From assembly GCA_029378245.1 (NCBI GenBank), contig JARKIF010000058.1:1-64000 (forward strand): a DNA stretch of 64,000 nt. Direction: 5' to 3'. The notes beneath the pieces are model-generated. The model was not told where the DNA came from, ran no database searches, and saw only the letters and a program-made list of their open reading frames with translations. The position numbers and the translations under genes were made by a program. Positions 43,398 through 54,255 of this stretch are shown one piece after another. The DNA comes from Roridomyces roridus (taxonomy: Eukaryota > Basidiomycota > Agaricomycetes > Agaricales > Mycenaceae). Position 1 is the first letter of the stretch. Every line of letters starts with the position of its first letter.

Positions 43398-46058
43398 ATG
43401 GCTTCCCAAATGATCACCTTACCGACGTTGTTGGCCTCGGAAAAGCTCCAAGGCAACAAGTCGAACTACCCAACGTTCAAAGTACTTATCGAAGAGCATG
43501 CTGCAAGCAAGGGCTTGGCAGGCTATCTCGATGGTACTATCACAAAACCGGCACTCATCACCCTTCCCACCGGCACTGCGCCCCCCGATCCAACTCCCAT
43601 CTTCTCGACTGCACCGTCGCGCGACGAGTTCTTTTATCGCGACGGAGTCTTGCGGTCATTGATTGTTACCAACATCATTGACCCCATTGGTCTCGGGGTC
43701 AAGCGCGACGGAACCGCGAAGGAATGCTGGGATTCTGTCATGAATGCGTGCGCCAAGAAGAGTGATGCCGCTCTATCGTTGGCGCAGAGTGAACTCCAAT
43801 CCATCAAGTTCACCGGTACTTCACGCGCGGATCTCGATTTGCTCCTCAGTGAAATTCGCAGCAAGGCCCACGCTGTTCGAATGATGGGCGGAACGGTGGA
43901 CGATAAGGAGCAGAAGAATATACTCATTCGTGCACTTCCTGCGGACCCACGATGGTTGGGTCTCCAAGGAGCATTATTTGCTGCCACCGATCTTGAGGAT
44001 GCGTTCGCCCTGATCAAAACTGTCGCCATCAGCACCAAGATGCCTGAGAATACCACCATCACCGTCGATCCCACCGCGCTCAACACGTTATTCCCGAAAC
44101 GTCGTTGCACCAACCCCGGCTGCAAGGCAGTTAACAAAACAAGCCATACAATCGAAAATTGTTATTGGCCGGGAGGGGGCAAGGAAGGTCAATTCCCGCC
44201 GAATTTTGGCCGCAACAAGCCTCGTGCGAACCAAGTGACTGCGACGAATGAACAGCCTACCATCCTCCACCGTGTTTTGATGGCTCGGATGATCGATCCG
44301 TCGGAGAGCTCTGCCGAGCGTTCTGGTGCAAGGAAATATCCTCGCCCCACTGTCGAGAAAGTGGAGGACGAGGATCCGATGCTTCCCAAAGTCACACTTC
44401 CATCGATTCCCAAGGCTGTACGTGAGCATTTCAATGAAGCCGTCAATGCCAACTCCCGTGCGAGAAAGTACCCTCGTCCAACTGTTGAGGAGGTTGAAGA
44501 CGACGACCCGATGCTTCCCAAATCGGTACCCACCTCGCCACAGATCATATCTGACAACTTCGCCGAATACATGCTGGACAATCCGTCGAGCGCCTTTGTT
44601 AGTCGCACGTTCGAAGATTACGCGCCTGCTGTAATCCTCACTCTCATCGACTCCGGCGCTAGTGATCACTTCTTCTGCAATCGCGATGACTTTACTACTT
44701 ACGAAGCCATTGCTGTGCGCACCGGCCAGTCAGCACTCGCGTCTGAGGGCGATTTTTCTATCGTTGGGCAGGGCAGTGTCACCAAAGTTTTCAAGATTAA
44801 CGGGAAACTCGTTCGCCTCACCTTCAAAAATGCCCTTCACGCCCCTTCCCTTTCCGCCAACTTGATTTCGGTCAGCCAGCTTGATAAAGCAGGCTGCTAC
44901 TCGACTTTTGGTGGTGGAGCTGTGAACATACGCGACGGAGAAGAGGGCGGAACAATCTTGAGTGGCCGTGGCTCCTCTGGGATGTACGTGGTTGAGGCCG
45001 AGGAAATACACGCCAACATCTCGACAGCCAACCCAACAAACCTAGCAACTTGGCATCGCCGGATGGCGCACGGGAGCATAGACACCATCAAAGACATGCA
45101 TTCCAAGTCGTTGGTTGGGGGTCTTGATATTACTGACCAAAAGATCGACGGCAAGTGCATCAGTTGTCGTGCGGGACGCCAGCATGCACGCGCGTACGAT
45201 GGACACACCGACCCGAACGTTCCACCGCTCCATCTCGTCGCATTTGACTTATGGGGTCCCGCCCGTGTCGCATCTCCGGGTGGAAATCTCTACCTGATGG
45301 TCATGGTCGACAGCGGCACTTCTCACAAACACACGGCATACCTGAAGGATAAGAGTGATGATTCCACCATATCCGCCTTCGAGGAATATCGCGTGATGGC
45401 CGAGAGACAAACCGGAAAGCCTGTCAAACGAGTACGCACCGACAAAGCGTTCGGATCCCACAAATGGAAGGAGTACTTCAAGCGGCATGGTATTATCCAC
45501 GAGGAAACCACCCCGTACTCTTCGGCTGAGAATGGTCTTGCCGAGCGAGCGATTCAGACCATAACCGAGGACATCCGTACCCTCCTTGCCAATTCGGGAC
45601 TCCCAGAACGCTATTGGGCTGCTGCCGGCGCTTGCTCCGCCTACACACGCAATCGGATGCCTTCTCGGCGTCATCCCGGCAAAATTCCTCAGGAGGCTTT
45701 CGATGGGCAACGTCAGGATCTTTCCCACATGCGTGTGTTCGGGTGCCAATGTAGCGCCAAGGTGAATGTGGTGAATGGTCACCGAGTCGATGGCAGTAGC
45801 AAGCTGGAAACTCGATCAATTCCTGCCACATTTATTGGCTACGGCACAGGGGCGGGTAATTATATCCTGATTGACGATGATGGACGTCAGTTTGAGAGCC
45901 GGAACGTGGAGTTCGATGAGGGGATGCCTCACCGTACGACGTTCCAACCCAGTCCAAACCCGACGACAAATCGGTCCAGGATCAGACGGCCAAGGAAATT
46001 GGTTGCGGGACAAGGCGCGCCTCGTAGGAAAAGGCTTCACGCAGGTGTACGGCGTTGA
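43398..46058 (+). CDS. copia gag-protease-integrase polyprotein
   Basis: ATG 43398 starts an 886-codon frame. The Gag part has a CCHC-like knuckle at about residues 236-255 (C-x4-C, then H-x4-C). Two near-identical segments, ARKYPRPTVE then EDPMLPK-like, form an internal repeat. Protease has LIDSGASDHFF (catalytic Asp, about residue 416). Integrase has the HH-CC zinc region (WHRRMAHG...CISCRAGRQHA, about 550-600), the catalytic Asp in FDLWGPA (about 616), Asp of MVDSGTS and Glu of SAENGLAERAI (about 711). From residue about 863 the frame is wrong for RT because of the 433-bp deletion, ending at 46058. Confidence 0.93.
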   Translation: MASQMITLPTLLASEKLQGNKSNYPTFKVLIEEHAASKGLAGYLDGTITKPALITLPTGTAPPDPTPIFSTAPSRDEFFYRDGVLRSLIVTNIIDPIGLGVKRDGTAKECWDSVMNACAKKSDAALSLAQSELQSIKFTGTSRADLDLLLSEIRSKAHAVRMMGGTVDDKEQKNILIRALPADPRWLGLQGALFAATDLEDAFALIKTVAISTKMPENTTITVDPTALNTLFPKRRCTNPGCKAVNKTSHTIENCYWPGGGKEGQFPPNFGRNKPRANQVTATNEQPTILHRVLMARMIDPSESSAERSGARKYPRPTVEKVEDEDPMLPKVTLPSIPKAVREHFNEAVNANSRARKYPRPTVEEVEDDDPMLPKSVPTSPQIISDNFAEYMLDNPSSAFVSRTFEDYAPAVILTLIDSGASDHFFCNRDDFTTYEAIAVRTGQSALASEGDFSIVGQGSVTKVFKINGKLVRLTFKNALHAPSLSANLISVSQLDKAGCYSTFGGGAVNIRDGEEGGTILSGRGSSGMYVVEAEEIHANISTANPTNLATWHRRMAHGSIDTIKDMHSKSLVGGLDITDQKIDGKCISCRAGRQHARAYDGHTDPNVPPLHLVAFDLWGPARVASPGGNLYLMVMVDSGTSHKHTAYLKDKSDDSTISAFEEYRVMAERQTGKPVKRVRTDKAFGSHKWKEYFKRHGIIHEETTPYSSAENGLAERAIQTITEDIRTLLANSGLPERYWAAAGACSAYTRNRMPSRRHPGKIPQEAFDGQRQDLSHMRVFGCQCSAKVNVVNGHRVDGSSKLETRSIPATFIGYGTGAGNYILIDDDGRQFESRNVEFDEGMPHRTTFQPSPNPTTNRSRIRRPRKLVAGQGAPRRKRLHAGVRR

Positions 46059-47388
46059 CTATGAAGAGACTTGGGCTGCTGTTGCACGCATGGAGTCAAT
46101 TCGAATGACAGCAGCGATTGCCGCTCACCACGATCTTCACATCTGGCAAATCGATTTTGAAGCGGCGTACCTCAACAGCGAGACCAAGGAAGAGATATAC
46201 ATGGCTCAGCCGCGTGGATACGAAGTGCCGGGGAAAGAGGACTGGGCGTGCCGCTTGAAGAAGACAATATACGGGACTATGCAAGGCGGTCGTGATTGGG
46301 CTGCAACATTGGGGGAAACGTACGACTCACTCGGATATGTGGCATCGAAAGCGGACCCCTGCGTTCGTGTCAAAATCTCCGATGACGGTGGATATACACT
46401 CACCGACACATACACGGATGATGTATGGGGTGCTTCTTCAACCGTCGAGGAGGGGGAGAAACGCAAAGCGGAGTTAGCGGAAGCCTGGGATCTCAAGGAC
46501 GTTGGCAACACTCACCGTCTTCTCGGGATGCGCGTGGACCAAGACTTGAAGGCGGGCACTGTGACCCTTTCTCAGCGGGCATACTTCGAGAAGATGCTTG
46601 CGGACTTCAGTCTTGAGAACACCAAGCTTCGATCCACGCCGTTGCCTGTGGGGATTGTCCTCGACGCGTCTATGTCGCCCACCACGCCCGAAGACCGTGC
46701 ACAGATGGTGGGGAAGCCATACCGACAGATCGTGGGATCTTTGATGTGGGGCCAGCTCGCAACCCGGCCCGACCTGTCATATGCCGTGAGCGTCTTCTCA
46801 CGGTTTCAAACCAATCCCGGAATCGAGCACTGGCGCGCCCTCATGCACACGGTCGGGTATATCCGCAACACTCTCGACTACGCACTAGTCTATTCGCGCG
46901 ATGCACCCCTTAGACCGGTTGGATACTTTGATGCCGACTACGCGGGATGTCTCGACACACGCCGTTCCACGTCCGGCCACGTTTTCATCATGGCAGGCGC
47001 ACCAGTGCCGTGGGCTTCAAAACGCCAAGCCACTGTCGCACTTTCTACCGTCGAAGCCGAGTACATCTCCCTTACCCGGGCTGCCCAACAGATCAAGTGG
47101 ATGTATCAATGGATGGCAGAAGTTGAACTGGATCAAGAACTGCCTGCAAATCTCTATGGCGACAATCGTGGTGCCGTCGACTTGACGAAAACGACGAAAT
47201 CGCACAGCAAGATCAAGCACATCGATATTCGCCACCACTATATTCGAGAGCTCGTGCAAAGCGGGGAGATCAAAGTTCATTTTGTGCGTGGCACAGAGAA
47301 CCCCGCCGATATATTCACGAAACCACTTCCGCGACTGGCTCATGAGCGCTATCTCTCTGAGCTCAACATTCGTTCCCTTTCTCCGTAG
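45986..47388 (+). pseudogene. copia reverse transcriptase-RNase H,  N-terminus deleted
   Basis: The RT frame resumes right after the deletion junction with DGQGNWLRDKARLVGKGFTQ. It holds the WQIDFEAAYLN block, YTDD (about 46411-46422), and a complete RNase H ending in FTKPLPRLAHERYL, with TAG at 47386-47388. The frame is shifted against the gag-integrase frame. It has no natural start: a fortuitous ATG at 45871 is in antisense-like context upstream of the junction. It would be mobile only if proteins come from another copy. Confidence 0.9.
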
Positions 47389-47393
47389 GCGCC

Positions 47394-47407
47394 GGGATCT
47401 GGGGGAG
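47394..47407 (+). other. polypurine tract
   Basis: GGATCTGGGGGAG stands directly before the 3' LTR and is the expected plus-strand primer. Confidence 0.75.
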
Positions 47408-47679
47408 TGTTGTAGGAGATCCGGCAGCCTCGGACAATGTGACCGTGTTCAATCCCAATTGCCTGAACACCTCTTCCTCTATATTTTCCCTATCCCTCGT
47501 TTCATCCCATGTGCTCTCTCTTGTTTCATCCCTCAAGCACATGGGATTGCTGGCTTACTCAGTGGCTGACTCAGTAGGAGCACATGGACTTTTTCTCTTA
47601 TTTCCAATTCTAGATAAGTGACCTGTATAAGTACCAGTCCTTCTCGTCGAATACATTATCTGTTCTTCCTCTCACAAAA
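47408..47679 (+). repeat. 3' LTR of copia copy 2
   Basis: This 272-bp LTR is the partner of 42953-43224 and is followed by the target duplication CGATC. Confidence 0.95.
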
Positions 47680-47739
47680 CGATCCGGCTCGGCATCCCTG
47701 CAAACTCCCTACCGCCTGTCGACAAATGATAAAGAAAAT

Positions 47740-50016
47740 ATGGGAACCCACGAGCACGCTGGCACCCATTCGGGTCTGACTTTCAGCGTAAAATCGGCCC
47801 AGGGACACGAAGAGACACCGCCAGTGTCTGACAATGACGTGCGGCCGCGGATGGCGCCTATGATCTTGTTCCCATCCGAGATGCGCTCCCAGGAAACCAG
47901 GTGCGTGCCCTTTGTCCTCACAATTCGATTTTACTGAGTCTCGGGGCCAGCTCGCACAACGTGCACGCTGTCCAGGCGGGCGACCTCGAAGTACTCGGAG
48001 CCAAGCTCCCTAGCGGCGGGTGTCTGCTCACCATCCACGACCCCGTCGACGCCTCTGCCTGGATTGACAGCAATTTCAATCATCAATCACTCCTCGATCC
48101 TCTCCGCGAGCGTGGATTGAGCGGGCCCGTTGCCGCCATGCTCGACGCTTCCACGCAATGCCTCATCTTTTTTCAGTCCCTCGAAGCAGAGGAAGATTCG
48201 AGTGTCGTAGTATGTGCTGAGGACATAGCGAACTGTTCTGGGTTCCCCGTCGTCATTCGGCCTGATGTCGAGGATCCGATTGCGCGGTTTGCGTGCGTGC
48301 TTCCTTGCCATCTCAGCTCGTCATCTCTCATTCTGTGTACAGGCACGCAAAATCGACCGAGAAGGCGGTATCGCTGTCTAACAATAACCCTGGTGCTGAA
48401 TCGAATCACGTTGGTTCATTCGGGGGAGAAGGCGATACGAACGGGGAGCCGCACGACTCTGGAGGCTCAGGCGGTCACGGAGATGACACTAACGGCGACA
48501 GCCACGGAGGCGAAAACGGGAACCAAAACGGAGGAGGCGGTGGCGACCGAGGGAAACCCAGGTCAGAGTCGGCTGATGCCCATACCAACGGTGGTCGCAA
48601 AACCTGGGAGTGTCTAACTCACAGCATCCTCGCCGCGTGCAAATTGAAGATCAGCCCCACAAGCACGTACGATTTCAGCGTTAACAGCAGATTCCGAGTA
48701 CGTGTTTCACTCGTTTTTGTTTCGAAGCTTGGAAATTCACTCGAGGGCAGTTCGCAGCTCCGGTCCCTGTCGACATCAAGGATCTTCGAAACAGGAATGC
48801 CATGTTCGAGTCCCTCAATCAGGGCGATATTGAGGCGTTCACCAAACTCGAAGTCGGGACGAATGGCAGTCAGTTGTTGGTTGACGCGACGTATGCATCG
48901 TTGGGATTCGAAGGACATCAACCGCAGTTATTCCATAGCTGCAAATAGTATGTGTTCCTACATTTTTCGAAACTCGGGTGATCATCTGCAGTATATCTGG
49001 CGGAAACGATCCGCCGAAGCAGATTCACACCCAGACGGCCCAAAAGCATACAGGCACGTCCCTCAGCGGTACGATCGGAAACCAGGGCGCGGTTCTCGGA
49101 CTCCAACGCTCAAGAGGACACAGTCACGGCGTCGAGGCCACCGGAGATACGGTAGGCTGCATTCCATCCGTTCAACTTCGACTTACTTGCCCCTGTAGTA
49201 TGCTCCCGACTGGATCGTTCGCCAGCAGCTTGGGAATCGTTTTAACTCCAACGAGCAGAGGAAATCATACATATCGATTGCCACCACGTACGAGCCTCAG
49301 ATTAATCAATTCGAGGCGCTCCCGAAGCCACTTGATGTGAATGTCGGTCTTGCTCTTGAGCTTCGGGCGGTATTTATGCTCGATTTGTACCAGCTGTTCC
49401 AACGCTAATGGGTACCCAGAACCAGGACGTCAGAGTCTCTTTCGTGAACCGCACTCAGATCCACGTGTGGATATCGCAGCCAGATTCCAAGTCGCTCGCC
49501 CGCGGAGTTATTTTCTTGCTTTGCGTCAGTTGCAATTTACGTTGGTGATGAATAGCTGAAATGCGTCTAGAACTATCTCCCCGACATTCACACAGAGCAT
49601 GCACTGAAAATCACCGAGGACGATTTCTGCATCGACATTTCCAACTTAGCCGAGACGAGCCCGGGCCCTTGCCCGAGTTCTGAGAGCGAGAAACACGAGA
49701 ATGGTAAATTCTGTCCGCCCTAGTTTCTGGTGCAATTTCGCTAATGATGGGACTACTAGGAAGTACCGTCCCCGAGATTGTGGACCTTTCTGCCGCCCAG
49801 GTTCAGAAACAGCATCTGAATGGTAAACTCCGCAGACATGCCTCATCCAGCCGCATTCCTTCGTACCCTCCCATCCAACTAAAGCCATGCATCACCAGGG
49901 GTTGGGATGGCACGAATAAACGCTGGCTTGAACCTGTGTGGCCGGATCTTGACGAGGGTTTCAAAGCAGTCGACGCACCGGGGACGGGAGGGTTCATGCG
50001 GAAGGCGTTGTTATGA
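47740..50016 (+). CDS. uncharacterised multi-exon agaric protein
   Basis: Nine exons join by phase: 47740-47900, 47951-48292, 48343-48697, 48751-48947, 48992-49151, 49199-49369, 49420-49524, 49571-49703 and 49760-50016. They give about 626 residues. No catalytic domain is recognised. Visible parts are SRETSSHNVHAVQAGDLEV-like start, a Gly/Asn/Asp-rich stretch (GGSGGHGDDTNGDSHG), TWECLTHSILAACKL, YDFSVNSRFRFAAPVPVDI and the Gly/Ser-rich HTGTSLSGTIGNQGAVLG. YAPDWIVRQQLGNRF follows, then FVNRTQIHVWISQPDSKSLARG near the end. The pattern is that of a family found repeatedly in Agaricales, without known function. The start lies only 60 bp after the copia element, so the copia insertion sits in its 5' flank and may affect expression. 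The frame appears intact. Confidence 0.75.
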
Positions 50017-50229
50017 GTTGACGATGGCTTCAGGGATTTGATACGAGGATTGGGATACATTTGTTCGGATGGAAAATGTGAAGACATAATTCAGAGTTTG
50101 AGTTGACTCGAATTGGACAAGTTGAGGTGGAGTTGAAGACAAGATTTGGACAAAAACCACGAGCCGCTTGATAACGAAACTGTCATCCCTTTCATCCTTT
50201 CCGGACCATACTAGCCGACTAATTATTCA

Positions 50230-50946
50230 CTAACACCCACCAAAGTCACAGGGATCCCGACACTTGTCCGCGATATTGATCAATCCGTTGCAACAAGCCA
50301 CCTCAAGGCACTCCGTCGGATCACAAATGGGATTGGTGCCGTCCAAGCCGACGCACGTCGGTGCTGGGGTGCCGAGAGGGTAGATTTGGCCTAGCGCGCA
50401 TCTGCCAGCGGGAATTGGAAAAGAGAGAGGAGGGAGAGACTCGAGAGACCCACCCGGACTGATACGGCGAGTAACACGTACCTGCGCCGTAGCAGAATAA
50501 CGTGACATTGCCTTGCATGATTGGACAAAGTTCGCTGTTGTCCAGGCAGACGTTCTACATGGGTTGTAAGAAGTGAACCCAGTGGCAAGACAAGTGCAAG
50601 TACCTTGGCCGGGTCAAACTGCGTCGACCCGCACTTCTCGAGAGTCGTAGGTTGGCCGGAGACGTATGGTTCGAGGGTATTGTTCGAGCAGGTGTATTGC
50701 TTGACGGAATAGCACGCAGGTCCGCAGCGGACGTAGACCTCGTTGTTGACGATCGGGCAGAGGAAGTTGTCGTCGAAGCAGGTGTACTACGATCCATTCA
50801 TATTTGATTACTCGACTTGAATCGAGAATACGAATACGTACCTGAGAAGGAAAGTACATGGAGCTCCCGCAATTCTGGAGTGTTTCGGCGCCGACGACGC
50901 TGAGGGAGACGAACGTGGTGAGAGCGAGGGCAAGAAGGTGGGGCAT
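50230..50946 (-). CDS. secreted Cys-rich protein with CBM52-like repeats
   Basis: ATG 50946 opens a signal peptide (LLALALTTFVSLSVVGAET, cleavage near residue 20). Mature repeats follow, each of the form YTCFDDNFLCPIV...CGPACYS, then VKQYTCSNNTLEP...LEKCGSTQFDP, then NVCLDNSELCPIM...FCYGAGT. These resemble the CBM52 carbohydrate-binding module of fungal endo-1,3-glucanases (sequence pattern YxCxxxxxLCP). The C-terminus is a second Cys-rich block (CVGLDGTNPICDPTECLEVACC, DKCRDPCDFGGC) before TAG 50230. Introns near 50790-50845, 50556-50605 and 50404-50487 separate repeats. It probably binds wall or plant glucan outside the cell. I see no catalytic part. Confidence 0.75.
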
Positions 50947-51691
50947 TGTGTTGCTGAGCCGTGCTGTCAGACAGGCCTTGATTATATAGTAGGACAGGAC
51001 GCACAGGATGTTAATTTGTGCCTGGATATCGAGTCAGAGCAGCAGGGGCCGCCGCTGTCAGTGTCCATTTCATGCCATCGAACCTGGGGCGTGTTGCCTG
51101 GATGCGTATCGAATATAGCGACAGACAGCCTTCCAACCCTTGTTGAATGATCATCCAGCCCTAGTTGACTGATCTTCCAACTTCATAATAGTTGTGACCG
51201 TGCCGCTCAAGTTCGAGTCCTCCTAGCAGTTAGTTCGGCAATGTTGCAAAATTGGGATACCTCTTTGTTGGCTCCCAAGCTATCCGACGTCGACGACATT
51301 GCCTGACATTCAACAGGCAGCATAGCAGACATCGTGGACACCGATCCGAGTCTGACCGTGGCGATTGTTATCGAGCGCCCAGAGAAGCTGTTTCACAGCA
51401 GCGGAGAGCGGGGTCCATGAGGACGCATAATATCCCCCTCAAGTATTCAGAGATGTGAAACGGTCTATTACTGGAAGCAACACGATCATGTGTGGGAACC
51501 GTTCGAGAATGTCAATTTTGGGTTGTTCCAGGTTGAGTGTTGAATGAGAGGTGGCTGTTTAACTTTGATTTTGAAAAACCCGTTGATGAATATCCGGATG
51601 GATTTCTGAGTAGTGACGCAAGAGGGACGGAGGAAAATCAAGAATCTATCGTCCCGCATTGTACCAAATCAATGCAATTCATCCATACGCA
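50947..51691. other. intergenic, no gene seen
   Basis: This is the upstream region of the secreted protein and the 3' flank of the lipase gene. No supported frame was found. Confidence 0.45.
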
Positions 51692-53103
51692 TTACAGCAA
51701 ATACGGCGTCATATAAAAGATCCCAAAGTACTGTTCAGTGCCTCAGCAAGATACAAAGCGCGGCAAATGAGCCTTACCGATAAATGCGACGGATTGATCC
51801 CCGTGCTGGGTATCTTCATCGACCCATTCGGGTCTTCTTGCAGCGCGTCGGCAGTGTTCACACAGATCCGCGTTTGTTGGGGAGAGTGAGGGGAAAGGGA
51901 CCAGTATTCTGTGCCTGTGGTGAGGTTGTTAGCGCTGGCTGAGACGCGAGAGGAACGAGGGAAGACGTGCTGTGGTGCTTGTATCCGAGGGTGATGGGAA
52001 CCATCGTCGGGACTCTAATACGATGAACGGTCAGGCCTGGAAATTCGCCAAATCGGTTCGAGTACGTACCCATCGAACGTGTGTACCACTGGATTTCGAC
52101 TCAGCTCGATCGTATACGAAAGAGAGACAGAGGAGAGCATACCTCTGAAACACCGCTCCGGCGTAATTAACGAGTCAACCCACCCCGCGAACACGGCATT
52201 CCCCGTCCGCGGCTGGCCGTATGTGTACAGCCTTACTTTTCTGCGCCATGTGAGCACTCCCCTATGAATTTTCAATAGAGAGTAAACTTACGTGGTGTCG
52301 TGGAAGAGCATTTGCAGCGTCACAGCGGCGATTGCAGCCATCGCACCGCCGAGAGAGTGTCCTGTACAAACGATGGTGTAGCCCGGGTGTGCGGCGAGCT
52401 CCTCCGTGACTGAAGACAGAGTTTTTGCGCATACGGTGGACCAGGCATTTTGGAAACCAAAATGGACTTTCGTTCCAACTGTTCAGTGCGTCAGGGTATG
52501 AGCAAGCGAATGCGAATGTTCGGCGAGCGTACCGGGTGCAGGCACTTTGCTCAGAGTCGGATCCCAGTCGACCAGTACACCCAATGAATCGGTGATGAAG
52601 TTGGCTGGGGTAACACTATGATGGGTTGAGTTTCTCCTTCAATGGAAAAAGGAAGAAAAGGTACTCACGACCCGCGGAACGCAACAACAATCTCTTTCCG
52701 TGTGTCATCCCTCGCGACATAACCGTGCGAATCTGTCAGAAGATCGAACATCTGAGCCATCGGTCAAATTTGTAATCGGGGAAGGAGGCGAGTCAGAGGG
52801 ACGCACCTTCGCACAGAGCTTCTGGCCATTCGGACGCACGGGTATAAAGCTCGGTCCTGGTAGGATAATAGCATACGCTGTGGACGCGTATTTAAAATGA
52901 TGAACCAGGTCGTCGTATACAGCTGTGGGTGATTCAATATCATGAAGAGACAGGGTGAACCGACACCCACCCTGAGAGACGGACGGTTTGTCTGCGACAC
53001 CGAGGACAGCAGCACCTGTGGATCCCGCTGCTTGTGCCAATGGGCTTTGATTGACGATTTGGTCGAGGCTGGGGAGACCGGGAAGCCTGAGGGAGGAGAA
53101 CAT
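51692..53103 (-). CDS. class 3 lipase (alpha/beta hydrolase)
   Basis: ATG 53103 starts MFSSLRLPG. The first exon carries VYDDLVHHFKYASTAYAI, and later exons carry GYVARDDTRKEIVVAFRGS, NFITDSLGVLVDWDP, the nucleophile elbow TGHSLGGAMAA (catalytic Ser) and KVRLYTYGQPRTGN. HTFDG...VP (likely catalytic Asp region) and GYKHH (likely catalytic His) follow. The last exon after a 49-bp intron reads YFGIFYMTPYLL and ends at TAA 51692-51694. The N-terminal hydrophobic stretch is weak, so secretion is uncertain. Such enzymes hydrolyse acylglycerols or related esters. Order and length (about 300 residues) are normal for the family and the gene appears intact. Confidence 0.88.
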
Positions 53104-53823
53104 GAATAAATGGGCGTGTGAGATGCGACGATTCGAGACACGGTTAAATAATAGTTCTGTGGGTTGTCCGCCGTTGTAGTTTCACCGAGCCTAGGAAAAC
53201 AAGAGCTGACAGCCTGCATGACGGTTTGAATGAAGCAAGGCCGGAGAAAAACCAAAATCGGTGGCTGGGTGGGGTAGAAACTCAACGTATGCACCCATAG
53301 CTTGAAAGTGGATGCCTAGATTTTGTACCGGCGAGTAAGATCTGGCCAGAAAAGCGGATTCGAGCAGCGGAAGGGGACGGTCTGGCTTGATATGATGAAT
53401 GGGAGACAGGAGGAATGAAGGTATAACTCAACTCGATCATTCCACCCGTCTCACGGCCGGTTGGTTTCGTCGCCAGAAACGACAGCAAGATCCTGAGCAG
53501 GAATTCCAATGAGTTTCAGTGCGACTGTCGGGGATGGGCGCAAAAGAAACAGGGGTCATCTATTTGAAGGCCATTGGGATGAGATTTTGTAAAAGTGGTA
53601 GGATGGCAAGGTGTCCCGGCACCGTGTCCGTCCAAGACCACCAGCACGGTCACCCTGGTCCCTGACCGATACAGCAAATTTTGAGTCCCTCGTCACAGGG
53701 CTCGGCCCAAGGCCTGGATTGTGCGTCGCACATGGTGGACGGAAGCAAGAAGGGTGACCGGTGACCATCGATCAATGTCACAATGTGTGACAGATCACGA
53801 GAGCTCCTTCCGATAGTGTGCAT

Positions 53824-54255
53824 GGCAGAAATATTTTGCAATTTGCTGCCGGGCAGAATGGCAGAATGGCAGGCAGAATTCCGGCAGAATTCGGCAAAGC
53901 CTGGCAGAATATAAATTGGTTTTTTGGTGCCATAGAGGGAAATTATCAGTGCTGAGACTTGTCAATCGCTATCGAGACCCCACGATGACTGTTTCCAGTC
54001 CTCCAACCTCGCCGAAGCGACAACAGCCAGTTAGGGAGCATCTCCGGCAGGTTTAGTGATACCAACAGACCGGTAATCGTTCGGCGTTCGGATCAAATTG
54101 CCATTTTAGGACATTCGGCACCGCGGCACACCCCAATCAGCACCCGTCATTGATTAGTGTCATCCAATTCTGCCAATATCTGCCGACCACCCTCGAGGGC
54201 TGCCATTCTGCCTGCCATTCTGCCGGCCGGCAGGGCAGAATGGCAGGTTTCTGCC
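53824..54255. repeat. foldback repeat rich in GGCAGAAT
   Basis: The left side is GGCAGAAAT followed by many GGCAGAAT and GGCAGG units (to about 53910). The right side (about 54165-54255) is their complement, ATTCTGCC/CTGCCATTCTG, ending TTTCTGCC. The two sides can pair over about 90 bp, with a 250-bp middle. It resembles a foldback or MITE element. A CCTTCCGAT stretch lies on both outer flanks, but not adjacent to the ends, so it is not a clean target duplication. Confidence 0.7.

Larger units (their letters stand above)
42953..47679 (+). mobile_element. Ty1/copia LTR retrotransposon copy 2, complete insertion with internal deletion
   Basis: The element is flanked by a 5-bp target duplication CGATC (42948-42952 and 47680-47684). 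Two 272-bp LTRs differ at one position that I can see, so insertion is recent. The order gag, protease, integrase, RT, RNase H defines Ty1/copia. The primer-binding site directly follows the 5' LTR. A deletion of 433 bp relative to copy 1 (copy 1 bases 238-670) lies between integrase and RT, joined at 45985/45986 with at most 1 bp of shared sequence. It removes the start of RT and shifts frame, so this copy is non-autonomous. Confidence 0.97.
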
